Assembly: GCF_017591425.1 (NCBI RefSeq)
Contig: NW_024466512.1
Location: 26,155,501-26,219,500 of the forward strand
Direction: 5' to 3'
DNA length: 64,000 nt
From: Ochotona curzoniae
Lineage: Eukaryota; Chordata; Mammalia; Lagomorpha; Ochotonidae
Numbering within the stretch: the stretch's first letter is position 1; every line of letters starts with the position of its first letter. Position numbers and translations under genes: made by a program. The notes under the pieces are model-generated. The model was not told the origin of the DNA, made no database searches, and saw nothing but the letters and a program-made list of their open reading frames with translations. Of the stretch, positions 1 through 10,696 are shown one piece after another.

Positions 1-367
1 GGGGTGTGAAGACTGTGAGGCTGCAAATCAGGCCTGTAAGAATGTCCTTCCATACAAAAATGTTGTGGTCTTCCTTTTCTTTTTTTTTCTAGAAACACAC
101 GGCATTCTTGTTCTTTTATTTTCCTGTTGTTGATAGAGAAATATTTCTCTTTAAGGAAAACCTACAGACCTGATAAATGGCAGCCAACAAGGTGTTAGGA
201 CCAGGAATCTAGGAGCCATGGCCATTTAAAGGGAGTAGTGTTATGCAACTCCTTTGAGGCCTGCTCTTGGCAAATCTTGCTATTTTTAAGAAAAGGCTAC
301 ATGTTAAAATTGTAAAATATTTGACTTTATAGCTTTTTCTTTCTTTCTTTTCTTAATATTTGTCATT
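1..367. other. Non-coding, no recognised repeat
   Basis: This AT-rich stretch has short T-rich runs near 75-90 and 337-352 but no open frame, splice pair or repeat family that I recognise. It ends where a young CSINE begins. Confidence 0.5.
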
Positions 368-697
368 GGGCCTGGCGCGATAGCCTAATGGCTAAAGTCC
401 TTGCCTTGCTTGTGCCGGGATCCCATATGGCCACTGATTTGTGTCCTGGTGACTCTGCTTCCCATCCAGCTCCCTGCTTGTGGCCTGATAAAGCAGTGGA
501 GGATGGCCCAAAGCCTTGGGTCCCTGCACCCACATGGGAGACCCAGAAGAGACTCTGGACTCCTGGCTTCAGATTGGCTTAGCTCCAGCCATTACAGCTG
601 CTTGGGGAGTCAACCATTGGACGGAAGAATTTCCTCACTGTCTCTCCTCCTCTCTGTTTATCTTACTTTGTAATAAAAATAAATAAATCTTAAAATA
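368..697 (+). mobile_element. CSINE (young pika-type), full length
   Basis: A tRNA-derived head (GGGCCTGGCGCGATAGCC) is followed by the GGATCCCATATGG block, the CCCATCCAGCTCCCTGC core and an AATAAAAATAAATAAATCTT tail. The B box is mutated, so this is a somewhat aged member. It is followed within about 10 bases by an oppositely oriented CSINE, and the two form an inverted repeat joined by an AT tract. Confidence 0.9.
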
Positions 698-706
698 TAT
701 ATATAT

Positions 707-1021
707 ATTTTAATTGGAAGGGCAGATCAAATATACATAGAGGAGATAAAGATCTTCCATTTGCTGGTTCACTCCCTGAATGGCCACAGTGACCAGAGCT
801 GACCCGATTCAAGGCTGGGAGCCAGGATTTAGGAGCAGCTTCTTGGTCTCCCATGCAGAAGCAGGGTCCTAGGGCTTTGAGTCATCCTCTGCTGCTTTCC
901 CAGGCTACAGGTAGGGGGTTAAATAAGAAGTGGAGCATCCAGGACATGAACTGACACTCATATGGGATCCTGGCGCTTGCAGGGTAAGGATTTAATCATT
1001 GAACCATTGTGCCAAAGGGTC
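707..1021 (-). mobile_element. CSINE, reverse orientation
   Basis: The element reads backwards: a T-rich tail remnant and the GAAGGGCAGAT/GATCTTCCAT tail-proximal box come first. The GCTGCTTTCCCAGGC core, CATATGGGATCC and a degenerate head (TTGTGCCAAAGGGTCC) follow. Substitutions throughout suggest it is older than the perfect-TSD copies further right. Confidence 0.88.
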
Positions 1022-1489
1022 CCAGGTGCCCTTCAGCACCACTAAATGACCACAGTACAGCAACATCACAACTAGGAACTTGATGCTGCTGCAGTCAATA
1101 GTCCTGAGTAAGGACCATGACCTTCTCTCTGCCTTACATCTGTGTGTGCACACGTGCGTGTACTTCTGTCCAGTCATATCACTTGCAGATTTGTGTCATC
1201 ACCACCACAACCAAGGCAGTCTCTGGCTTTCCACAAAGTTGTTTATGCACATCTGCTGAATACTTTGTTTAGTCTAAAGCACATGCTCTAGGTCTGGGTG
1301 GCCAGCCAGCAGATGAAAGATCCCCGCCCACACCTCTTGTTTTCCCTCTCTCTGTAATTCTGCCTTTTAAATCACCCCATCAATCTAAAAAAAGCTGATT
1401 GTCAGTTCAAATGGCTAGGTGATAAATTTTGTGTTGCATGAATTTTTTTGTTTTTGTTGTTGCATGAATTTTATATGAAGTTTAAAGAG
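1022..1489. other. Non-coding, no recognised repeat
   Basis: Unique-looking sequence. A frame of about 60 codons on the minus strand at 992-1177 runs into the SINE and has no family character. T-rich GTT repeats occur near 1447-1462. Confidence 0.45.
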
Positions 1490-1651
1490 ACAGTTAAAGG
1501 GCAGTGCCAGGCGTTGAAAGCTGAAAGTTTCCACCGGCCATTAGCAGGGAGCTGGAGTGGAAGTGGAGTGACTGGGACTCAAACTGGCACCCAAGTGGGA
1601 TGCTGGCATGGTAGGTAGCAACTTTATCAGCTGTGCCACAGTGCTGGCCCC
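1490..1651 (-). mobile_element. Old CSINE fragment, reverse
   Basis: The head-proximal half is clear: CATTAGCAGGGAGCTGG, a GGGACTCAAACTGGCACCC block (B box reversed) and the terminal GTGCCACAGTGCTGGCCCC. The tail half is largely deleted, leaving only an AAAGAGACAG-like trace. Confidence 0.75.
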
Positions 1652-1754
1652 AATTTAATGATTAATGATATTGTCATGAAATTGTGCAGTAATCCAGAAC
1701 ACTTTGATGCCTCCGGAATGAAGCTCCACAACCAATAACTGTCACGACTCGTTT

Positions 1755-1895
1755 CTTCCTTCTTCCCACCCCCTGCCCTCTTTTGGAGACCACTAACCAC
1801 TTTCTGTCTCTACAGATTTACTTGTTCCAGACATTTCATATAAAGGGGATCATACTGTACAGGACACAGGACCTTTTGTGTCTAACTGGCCTTAG
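1755..1895 (+). mobile_element. Ancient L1 3' UTR fragment (L1M-like)
   Basis: The run CTTTCTGTCTCTACAGATTT, then GACATTTCATATAAAGGGGATCATACTGTA and CCTTTTGTGTCT matches the segment common to the 3' UTRs of ancient mammalian L1 subfamilies. The family was assigned from memory of the motif and the subfamily is not resolved. Confidence 0.6.
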
Positions 1896-2223
1896 GGTCA
1901 GAGAGGGAAATCATGCTTGTGGTTTTACTGCTCCAGAGAGGCTTGAGTGAACTTGAGCCAGCATCAATCTTCTATGCTATGTCTCTTGCTGCTCACTCTC
2001 CAGGCCTTCAGGTTGCTGCTGCTGATAGAATTACCAACCACCTAGCTGTTTCTTTCCAGTTGGCTTTAATGAGGACATGTAACAGCAGGATACTGACCTG
2101 AGCTGCGTATTAGGGTTCTTCGAGTAGTCGCTGTGGGAATGGGAACTGTAAAGAAGGTAGCGTGGATTTGCTGAGCACCTACTGTCTGCCAGGCAGAGGC
2201 CCCACAGGGCAGGGGCCTGAGAT
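1896..2223. other. Non-coding, with MIR/L2-like scrap
   Basis: Mostly featureless. The words GCTGAGCACCTACTGTCTGCCAGGC (2170-2195) resemble the end of a MIR or L2 element, but the fragment is too short to classify. Confidence 0.35.
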
Positions 2224-2781
2224 CTAAGGAAAGTCAGGTTGGGGAACAGATGGAAGCAAGGTGATCAGGATGTTGAGGGCAAGTATGATTGTGGGCGAGG
2301 GCGGCAGAGCACAGTCCCAGCCTGAGGGGAGGGCAGGGGTTTGAGGAGTACCAGGAAGCTGGGCAGGCCATGACAAGGCTGCAAGCATGAGGGGCCTGAT
2401 GAGCTGTGACCGCCTTGGTGGTGGTGTTGGAGGGTACAGTGGTGGGGTGGGGTGGGGTGGTTGGGGCTTGAGGGTCTTGAGGTCATGGAAGGTCACATTC
2501 GTAGGGGTAGATGTCAAAATTTTGGGGGGTGCTGATGGCTGATTGGAAGCAGTAGAGAAACCAAATTTGGGAATTGAGTCTTGAGGAGATACATAAGTCT
2601 GAGCAGTTGGAGTAGGGTGAGGAGTATCCAGTGATGGTGCTGGTATCTCAGCAGCAACACACTTGTGAACAGTACTCAAGGGAGAGCATGGGACATGTTT
2701 CAGAGCCTGTGATGAAGCCGCAGCACGGAATGTCTCTGGGAGCCTCAGTCCTGCTCGCCTGGGCTGCTTTCGCCTCCTCAC
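2224..2781 (-). other. Open frame of 185 codons, proline-rich, function unknown
   Basis: The minus strand is open for 185 codons. The predicted product starts with a basic stretch (MRRRKQPRRAG), then a Ser/Thr/Pro-rich middle, then a Pro-rich tract encoded over the (GGGGT)n simple repeat at 2440-2461, and ends with a hydrophobic tail. I recognise no domain. G-rich sequence on the + strand lowers stop frequency on the minus strand, so the open length can arise by chance. A degraded processed pseudogene fragment is the main alternative. No splice sites, poly(A) or target duplication were seen. Confidence 0.15.
2440..2461. repeat. (GGGGT)n simple repeat
   Basis: About four near-perfect GGGGT units lie within a G-rich segment and produce the proline-rich part of the minus-strand open frame. 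Confidence 0.8.
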
Positions 2782-3149
2782 TCGCCCACCTGTTCACTCA
2801 GCAGTGACTTCTGGAGAGCTTGCTGTGCCACAGAAAGTGCAGTGTTGTTGGGGTTGGAGCAGTGAACATGCAGGGCCAGACTCCTCCCTCACCCCCAAGT
2901 CCAAGGGGAAAAAGGATAATTATGTGTTGTCACAGGATTTGTTTGGAAAGTGGCTCTGGGTAGTTGGAGTAGGATTAGGTGGCAGTTCTGGCCCCAGGCA
3001 GGAGGTAATGTTTAATCTGAGCTGTCAATGGTGAGAATGACCCAGCTGTGCCTAGAGACTGGGAACAGTTTTGTAGATGGAGAGAACAGCGATGCCAAGA
3101 GCTTGAAGGAGGAGGCTTTGGTCATCTGAGGGAGGGTGGAGATGTATGT
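2782..3149. other. Non-coding, no recognised repeat
   Basis: G/A-rich unique sequence with only short open frames and no credible exon signals. Confidence 0.4.
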
Positions 3150-3352
3150 GTGCAGATGAGTTAAGGGGTTGTGATTGAACCCTCGCATCCCACATCCAGG
3201 GCCTGGGTTTGATTCCTGGTTCCAGTTCTAACTCTAGGCTGCAGGTTTCTGCTAATCCTGTCCCTGGGAGGTAGTGGGGATGACTTAGTTTGGTTTCTGA
3301 CTCTCGCATGCGATGCCTGGGTTAAGTTCCTGGCTTCCTTCTTTGACCCTGG
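3150..3352 (+). mobile_element. Old CSINE, forward, degraded
   Basis: The order CCTGGGTTTGATTCCTGGTTCC (B-box region), CTGCTAATCCTGTCCCTGGGAGGTAGTGG and GGGTTAAGTTCCTGGCTTCC follows the older lagomorph CSINE subtype with a GGGAGGCAGCAGGTGATGG core. The 3' third is missing. Confidence 0.65.
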
Positions 3353-3370
3353 CATTATGTAATTTTTTTT

Positions 3371-3662
3371 TAAAAAAAGATTTGTTTATTTTTATTTGAA
3401 AGGCAGAGTTACAGAGAAAAGGAGAGACAGGGATAGAGATCTCTTCCATTCTCTGGTTCACTCCCTAAATGGCTACAATGGCTAGAGCTGGACCAGTCTA
3501 AAGCCAGTAGCTTTATTTTGGCCTCCCATGTGAGTATAGGGGCCATGTTGCTTTCCCAAGCTCATTTGCAGGGAGCTGGATCAGAAGTGGAGTAGCTAGG
3601 GCTTGAATTGCAGCTGGTGCTGCAAGTAGAGGTTTAGTTTACTGTGCCACAGTGTCAGCCCC
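3371..3662 (-). mobile_element. CSINE, older subtype, reverse, near full length
   Basis: It contains a T-rich tail, TTTGAAAGGCAGAGTTACAG, CTCTGGTTCACTCCCTAAATGG, CAGGGAGCTGGATCAGAAGT and the head remnant TGTGCCACAGTGTCAGCCCC. Imperfect flanks (ATTATGTAATTTT and ATTATGGGAATTTT) may be the target duplication. Confidence 0.88.
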
Positions 3663-5495
3663 TATTATGGGAATTTTGGGAATGAATGGTAGATGGGAAC
3701 TCTGTATCTTTCTGGTAGGAAGAATAGATGGTGTTTTTCTTGAGGTGCCCTAATGAGATAGAATAGGCATCTGTAGAGACCTGGCCCTACACTGTCTTAG
3801 GAAAAGGAAGGAGAGAACCTTCAGCTTTTGGAGCAAGGGTACATGTCGTAGTGCAAGAAAAAGCATGAAGTCACTATGAATCATTTGAAGTGGGCATTCT
3901 TTTACTTTCTTAAACGGGAGAAACGATTACTTTGCTATTCTTCAACTAATTTTGTTGTATTTTAGGAGACTTGTGTCATTCAGAGAACTCGGAAGTGTTC
4001 ATTCTCCTCCCACTCAATCTGTGGAGTAGATGGGAAGGCTTGAAAAGGCTCCCAGAGACCCATTTTCTGCTGCCAGTGGGTGCTGTGGGAAGAACGCCAT
4101 GCAGTGGGACCAGAAGGCAGAAATGCTTCGGAAGTAGGAGCCACCCTGGCATGGAGTGCCGTGGGGGCCTGAGTGGGGTTCAGGGCCTGAGGATGTGGAC
4201 TCTGGCCCCAGATACAGTGGAATATGTTCTGGTAAACACAGAAGTCATTGTCAATGTCAAACAAAAAAAAAGAGGATTCATTCTGCATAGTAGAAAGTCA
4301 TCTTAAATAATGAATGCAGTGTGATTTAAACCAAAACATTGCACAAAAGAAAATTACTCTGATTTGTTTCTATCCCAAGTTTGTTAGCCTCAAGGCCAGC
4401 TGGGGTTTTTTGTCCTTGGAATTTATGGAAGGAGGGGATGGAGTCTGCTGTGGGCTCAGGAAAGTAAGGTGGGCTGGGTGGCAGGGAATTTGGGATATGC
4501 TTAGAAGGAAGTTGGAAGGTTCTGAAACACCACATGGGGAAATAGTGATCAGCCAGTCTAACTAGTGACTGAAAGTCACCTTGAAGTGTAAAAACACTAG
4601 CAAAAACTCAAAATAGTATTGACAAAATGATGGTTCTTGCACATAGTAGGTAGGAAGGAAAGCAATGTGAGAATCTGATGTGAGCTGTGAAGGCCAGCAG
4701 GATGGTGTGGGCCCAGAGTGGGTTGGGTGGTTGGGAATGATGTTTGGTAGCCATGGTGATGGGTAGGTGACTCTCACAGTAGCCTATGCCATGCTGTTGT
4801 TGGGATGAGGTAGAGGAGTACATGTAAGAGGGCCTTGGTGGAGCTTCCAGGAGCAATGCTTGTCATGTGTTTTGGAGAGCTGCATTGACATGTCTTGTTT
4901 TAGGTTAGGATGTAAGAGCGTTGTAGATTTCCTAAAAACTGAGAGCTACATGAAGTTGCCTCTTGTATTTTTATCCCCTTTTACTGCCTGCATACAGTTG
5001 CTTGTGGCTTAACCTCTTAGGTTGAAGGGTATGCCTGAGCATCTCCTTGTGTTGAAGGAGAGTGAACTTCTGCTGGGCCGTGCAGTCAGGAAGACTGACC
5101 TTGCACAGCTGTGGCTTGCTCTGGAGTTGGCTTTCTGAAGGTTGCCTGGTGACATTGGTAACCTTGAGGCGGATAGCACTCCAGGCTGGTCCATTCAAGG
5201 AACCAGCCTACTTCAACCTGTTGCCTTTGCGGTTATTAGCATTTACTTTGCCATTCTTGGCTTGGAATTACTCAGTCCATTTCATGACCACAGAGTGGAA
5301 ATCAGCAAAGAAGCGCTCAGTTGGCTTGGCTGGTCTCCAGGTATTGCATTGATCTGCAGTCCTCCCTGCTTGGAGTTGTTCCTCTAAGGCCATCTTGATG
5401 ACTGGGTCGGTCTATAGCCTTTATTCTGCTGGAGGATATGGAAGACACACATCTGGGGGACCCCTGTCATTTACCTGGAGGTGCTGTCACTAAGT
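3663..5495. other. Non-coding unique sequence
   Basis: No repeat family recognised. Open frames near 3971-4306 (both strands) and 5062-5387 are about 80-110 codons, lack family motifs and are not bounded by convincing splice sites. Confidence 0.4.
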
Positions 5496-5601
5496 CATGG
5501 TATTCTAGGGACCAGGATGAGGAGTAGAGCTCCCTACACTGACCTGGTTATGATATTCTAGGGAGTGGGGTGAGGAGCAGAGCTCTGTGTGCTGTTCTGC
5601 T
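5496..5601. repeat. Local tandem duplication, 53-bp period
   Basis: Two adjacent copies share TATTCTAGGG (5501 and 5554) followed by GATGAGGAGTAGAGCTC / GGTGAGGAGCAGAGCTC at the same offset. Copy 1 is about 5496-5548 and copy 2 about 5549-5601, with noticeable divergence. Confidence 0.7.
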
Positions 5602-5660
5602 TGTTGATATGCTGTTTTGTTTTTAATTTAATATGAAAAGGAGTTAGGTGATGGTGTCTT

Positions 5661-5993
5661 TTTTTTAAGATTTATTTTTATTATTTTTTTTTTTTATTGG
5701 AAAGGTAGATATACAGAGAGGAGAGACAGAGAGGAAGATCTTCCGTCCGAGGATTCACTCCCCAAGTGAGCGCAACGGCCGATGCTATGCCGATCCGAAG
5801 CCAGGAGCCTCTTCCGGGTCTCCCGCGCAGGTGCAGGGTCCCAAAGCCTTGGGCCGTCCTCGACTACTTTCCCGGGCCACAGGCAGGGAGCTGGAAGGGA
5901 AGCGGGGTAGCCGGGATAGAACTGGCGCCCATATGGGATCCCGGGCGTGCAAGGTGAGGACCTTAACCACTTGCGCCACTGCGCTGGGCCCGA
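5661..5993 (-). mobile_element. CSINE (young), reverse, with 13-bp target duplication
   Basis: Full-length element from the T-rich tail to the GCGCTGGGCCC head. The flanks GTGATGGTGTCTT at 5648-5660 and 5994-6006 are identical, which shows insertion by target-primed reverse transcription. The core CGGGGTAGCCGGGATAGAACTGGCGCCCATATGGG is little diverged. Confidence 0.96.
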
Positions 5994-6052
5994 GTGATGG
6001 TGTCTTAATGTGATGCAGAGAGTAGATAAATGTACTAGGAATGTGTAACTCC

Positions 6053-6370
6053 GGGCCTGGCGCAGTAGCCTGGCAGCTTAAATCCTCACCTTGCAAGTGC
6101 CTGGATCCCATATGGCCGCTGATTCTAATCCTAGTGGCCCTGCTTTTCATCCAGCTCCCTGCTTGTGGCCTGGGAAAGCAGTTGAGGACTGCCCAAAGCC
6201 TTGGAACCCTGCACCCGCATGGGAGATCCAGAAGAGGCTCTGGGCTCCTGACTTCGGATCAGCTCAATTCCAGCCATTGTAGCCACTTGGGAAGTGAATC
6301 ATCGGATGGAATGTCTTTCTCTCTGTTTCTCCTCATCTCTGTATATCTGACTTTGCAATTTAAAAAAAAA
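6053..6370 (+). mobile_element. CSINE (young), forward, with target duplication
   Basis: Full-length element with head GGGCCTGGCGCAGTAGCC, GGATCCCATATGG, and a tail ending TTTGCAATT(A)n. Flanks AATGTGTAACTCC (6040-6052) and AATGAGTAACTCC (6371-6383) differ by one base. It stands head-to-head with the preceding reverse copy, 59 bases apart. Confidence 0.95.
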
Positions 6371-6545
6371 AATGAGTAACTCCTCTAAAACCTGGGCCCA
6401 GAATTGGAAACCTTGAAGGGATTGTTCTGGAGCCTCCAAGGGAAACATTCCCATTTTCAGCTGGGCAGTGCAGTCACCTGGGAGAGGCTTTTGAGCAATG
6501 CCTGGTTTTCCTGAGATTTTGCTGTGGTGAGTCTGGAACCCAGGA

Positions 6546-6571
6546 GTCATTCATTCATTCATTCATTCATT
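6546..6571. repeat. (CATT)n microsatellite
   Basis: About six uninterrupted CATT units. Confidence 0.95.
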
Positions 6572-7994
6572 CCGTGAGTTAGTTCTCCAGAGATTCTAGT
6601 TTCCACCCAAATTTGGGAACTTGCGCAGCAGTTTTAGATCCAGAGACCTCTGCCCCCTCCTCAGATGAATGCTGCCTTGTTTCCTCGTGCTGGTCTTGAA
6701 CCCTCAGCCATGACCATGGCCCTGTATTTAGCCCTTTTCCAGCTTGTCCTTGGAGAGTGCTTTCCCTGGACTGCTAGGCCTGCTTCAGCGCCGCACACTC
6801 ACCTCTTACTTGCCTGTGATGAAAAAGAAGAGCTCCACTTACATGTTCTGATACTCTGAGACATTTTGTCATAAAACTTTCTGCTTAACGCTGTAATACG
6901 CAGAAAATCTGGCCACATAAGTCTAGGCCCACAATGGAGAGGATTGGGCAGTCCTGTGACTGCCGTGAGGAAGACCCTTTATTTAGTTCTCTGAAATAGC
7001 ACGAAAGGCTTGGTGTTTGTAGCGCCGTGCCCCTCAGGCCCTGCACACTCATGGGCAGTGCCGGCTGTGTTTGAATCACAGGGCTGGGCCAGCGACATTC
7101 TTGGGGGAGGGTACTGGGTGAAATGCACCTCCAGGGCACTTGGGGGTCTGAACATCAACTCTCAGCAGCTATTGAGTCATGTGGCACGAGGCAGGGGATT
7201 TTAATACTTGTATTGGGAGGATCTGGACAAGACCCCACAGGAGGGGATGTTCTTCCTTGAGTGTTGTTGCCTTTGTTAGCCTGTGATCCATGTTCCCTCC
7301 ATGCTCACCCCCACTCCCAGTGCCTTGATCTGCTCTCATCCACGCCAGGAAGCATCTTCCCACTTCTCTGCCATGAGGTGACCCCATCCACTGTTCTCAC
7401 AGTAACGCCATTTCCAGATCCCTGCACTTACCCATTGTTCTAGAATTGGAGTATCTGAATAATTTTTTTTCATATAGCTTAAATTAATGGGCTTGTCCAT
7501 TCCTGCATGTCTGTCGCCTGTGTGCACTGTCTGGTGTATACTATGGTTCAGTAACTGTTGAGTGAATGAATTGATGAATTCTTTAAGGAGGTGATAGAAA
7601 TAACTCCATCAAGCTCTTACAGCTGATATTGCTCGTTTATTTCAGTGCTAGTTAGTGCTAGATGCGTATTAAGGGAGATTTTTCTAGCACTATGAGTGTT
7701 CCAAACAGTTTGAAACATTGATTGAACACTTTTGAGGTGATAGATGCATGGTATTTGTGAGATTCTTCTGTTTGCTTTTTTAGAACAAAGTAGTGAAATT
7801 ACTGGAAATGTCACATTGGGAAACAAACCGTTTGGGAACCTGGTATAATTTATTCTTCAATTCTTTGGTGACATAGGAAATTATGGCAAGCAGTTTAGTA
7901 GAAAATGGGTAGGATGCTCTGACTGTAGTTCCTTGAAGTTACTACTTCTCTGAAAGCTAACTGTAGGGCCAGGCATTTGGTGCACTGCTTGTTG
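6572..7994. other. Non-coding unique sequence
   Basis: No repeat or exon is convincing here. Several short frames on both strands overlap one another. Composition is ordinary and there is no CpG-rich patch. Confidence 0.4.
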
Positions 7995-8249
7995 GCTGCT
8001 TGGAACTCACTGATTCACTGGCTGAATGGCCACAATAGCCATGTTTGGGTGAGGCTTAAGCCAGGACCTTCTGCATCCCCCTATACGTGCAGGGGTTCAA
8101 ATATTTGGGCTATCCTTTGCTGTTTTCCCATCCTCTGCTGCTATGGAAGAACTGGATCAGAAGTAGAACACACAGAATTTGAACTGGTGCCCATAAAGGA
8201 TGCTGACATCCCAGGCAGTGGCTTAAGTTGCTATGCCACAGTGCTGGCT
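7995..8249 (-). mobile_element. CSINE, older subtype, reverse, tail lost
   Basis: The internal blocks CTGATTCACTGGCTGAATGGCCACAATAGCC, a GGACCTTCTGCAT block, GAACTGGATCAGAAGTAGAAC, GAACTGGTGCCCATAAAGGATGCTG and the terminal TATGCCACAGTGCTGGC give the orientation. No poly(T) tail remains. Confidence 0.8.
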
Positions 8250-9949
8250 GATGTTTGATTGCTTCAAAGAAAAGTGGGAAGTCTGGGTTTTTGTATGATA
8301 GCTCTGATTTTTAAGTTTTGGTTCAGATTTTCTGAACATATCTTGCAGATGAACTGTTAACATCTCTTTCCAAGCTAAATGTGACTTATTGTGTTTTCAC
8401 TTTATGCTTCCTGCTAAAGATCTCTAAAGCTCCTTTCTGCCCAGGATCCTATAATTCTAGGGGCTCTTGCAGCTGGTTAGTTGAAGATTCTGATTCTAGT
8501 CTGGAAGACCAGGGAGAGGAAGGGAGTCAGGCTGGAGGAGGAGGATGGGTTTTTGAGCCTACGTGTAGTGCCTGGCAGTTGGTGTTTGGATGGGTCCCCT
8601 TGGGGGCAGGCTGTGGGATGCTGTGACTAACACCAGGTGTTTTGTGTGTTTGACATTGCAGGAATTGGCAGCCATTGGAAGAGTCTGTGAAACCCTCTCG
8701 GTGCCCGGAGCTCCAGGACCAATGCATCTACCCAGCATCTTCAGCCACTGGTGAATATGCATATATATATATATATTTTTTTTTTTTTTAATTAACTTTT
8801 GTGAAAGAGAAACTCCTCAGTGGGCTGTAGGATGGGATTTGCAGAGAGCCATGCTGTCCTTTCTGTAGAGACCGAAGCATGCTAGGCCGGGACTGTGCAC
8901 ATCTGGGTTCTGGGAGTCGACTTGGTTTTGCCACTTCCACCAGGGCATCTTAGGTGAGCTGTTCGACCTCATAGGGCCCCAGACAGAGAAATGCATCCCA
9001 CCCTGATGACATCACAGGGTTGCTTGCTTTGAAGGGCGGAAGAGATAATGTAACCGAGAGTGCTGACAAGGGAGAGAAGTGCTGGGCAAATATAAAGGAA
9101 AACCGTTTGGCTCTGAGACCTGCCGTTCCTCCCAACTCTGAGCATACTTTTTCAAGCAGAAGCATCCATGCTGTAGGAAGAAAGGCCTGCCAAGCTCAGC
9201 TCACGTGAGCTGATCAGCAAGCAACTGAAGGGTTCCTGCCCCTGTTTTTGCGTGGTTTCTCGCTGTCTTCATCTGCTAGTGTTTGAGAGGGCATTTGAAC
9301 CTGTGACTTCTGAGCTGAGCAAGCCACTAAGATGGGAATATGTGTGTGTGTGTTGGAAACCTAGGTTTTGCATCCCTGTTTCATGAGACCTCCAGAGTGA
9401 TTCTTGGAAGAGATTTGCATTTTCTGTTTTTAATTTCCTGTCATTTAGCTGCCATTTTCTTAAAAAATGGTATGCCACAGTCACCTGTTTTACCTGAGAT
9501 GTGATAATTTGTTACCAAGTGCTCTTTCTTTCCTCCTCCACTGCCCCCAAAAGAAGCCTGACTACTCACCACAGCAGGTCCTCATCCCACCTCCGTGGAA
9601 GTGGGTAGAGGCCAGGTATGCTGTGAACAGGTTCCAACCTCATGAGGTTGGAGGGCTGGTGTGCAGGGTGTGCAGTGTCCAGGGAAATGACCTGTGAGGC
9701 CGGGCAGTGTTGTGTTCTGAGTGACCTGCTGCCAGCCGCTCTGTAGAGAAGAGCTGGCCTGTTTCACACTGGCTCCCTATGCAGCTGCCATCCTGGGGAT
9801 TGGGTGTTCCTGTGACCCAGTAAGACAATTGCCAGTGGCCTTGCTGCTTGGGAAGCTTGTGAGGCTCAGGCTGTCAGGCTGGGACAGAAGGAGAGTCAGG
9901 ATCAGGGTTAGGGATCCACCTAGGTCCCCAGGAGGTTGGCTGCCCTGTC
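8250..9949. other. Non-coding, with short simple repeats
   Basis: A (TA)n/T-rich tract at 8757-8790 and a short (GT)n at 9341-9353 are present. No exon, RNA gene or dispersed repeat could be supported. Confidence 0.4.
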
Positions 9950-9987
9950 TTCCCTAAGGAAATGTGGTGGAATTTCCCTAAGGAAAT
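9950..9987. repeat. Direct repeat TTCCCTAAGGAAAT x2
   Basis: The 14-mer TTCCCTAAGGAAAT occurs at 9950-9963 and again at 9974-9987, a 24-base period. Each copy is itself close to palindromic (TTCC...GGAA). Confidence 0.8.
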
Positions 9988-10074
9988 TCAGGGTCCCACG
10001 GTGTAACAGGACAGGAAGAGCCCTGGGGTGGGTGTCCTCAGGTGGCAGGGAGCTGTCCTTGCATCAGGTACATA

Positions 10075-10312
10075 TTGATGTCAGGCACTGCTCTGGGCTT
10101 TGGGGATTCAGTGGTCAGCAGGCAGTGCCCTTTGGACACTGGAGTGGAGTGGAGATGACAGATGAGATTGTGAGCTCCACAAGGACAGTGATATTGCTCA
10201 CTTTGCTTTCTGTGGAATCCCTGACAGCATCTGCTGGGTGCTCACTCAGTGTCAATTTAGGAAAGAAGCCAAGGGGTAATGAGTATGCTTTTGGGTATGA
10301 ATAAATGCCGTA
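10075..10312 (+). mobile_element. Ancient L2-like 3' end
   Basis: The order GTCAGGCACTGCTCTGGGCTTTGGGGATTCA, then GATTGTGAGCTCCACAAGGACAGTG, then GCTGGGTGCTCACTCAGTG and AATAAATGCC follows the conserved 3' region of mammalian L2 elements. Diverged; assigned from motif memory. Confidence 0.5.
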
Positions 10313-10359
10313 AGAAAACAAGTTGAGGGTTTTTTTCCCTCTTTGTCTTTAAAAAAAAT

Positions 10360-10696
10360 TTTTTTTAAAGATTTATTTTATTTTTATTGGAAAGAGACAT
10401 ACAGAGAGGAGGAGAGACAGAGAGGAAGATCTTTCATCCGATGATTCACTCCCCAAGTGACTGTAACGGCTGGTGCTATGCCAATCTGAAGCCAGGATCC
10501 AGGAACTTCTTTCCGGTCTCCCACATAGGTGCAGGGTCCCAAGGCCTTGGGCCGTCCTCAACTGCCTTCCCAGGCCACAAGCAGGGAGCTGGATGGGAAG
10601 TGGAGCTGCTAGGACCAGAACTGGTGCCCATATGGGATCCTGGCGCATTGAAGGAGAGGACTTTAGCTTTAGCCACTAGGCCACGGTGCCGGGCCC
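10360..10696 (-). mobile_element. CSINE (young), reverse, full length
   Basis: The T-rich tail, AAAGATTTATTTTATTTTTATTGGAAAG, GATCTTTCATCCGATGATTCACTCCCC, CCCATATGGGATCC and the head CGGTGCCGGGCCC are all present. The left flank CCCTCTTTGTCTTT resembles the right flank CCCTCTTTTT, giving a partial target duplication. It abuts an L1 3' end. Confidence 0.93.

Noticed and set aside
6041..6379. Recurrent predicted peptides with words such as PIQLPACGLGKQ or PAPCLWPGKAVED at many places
   Set aside because: These are translations of the CSINE core, not a protein family.
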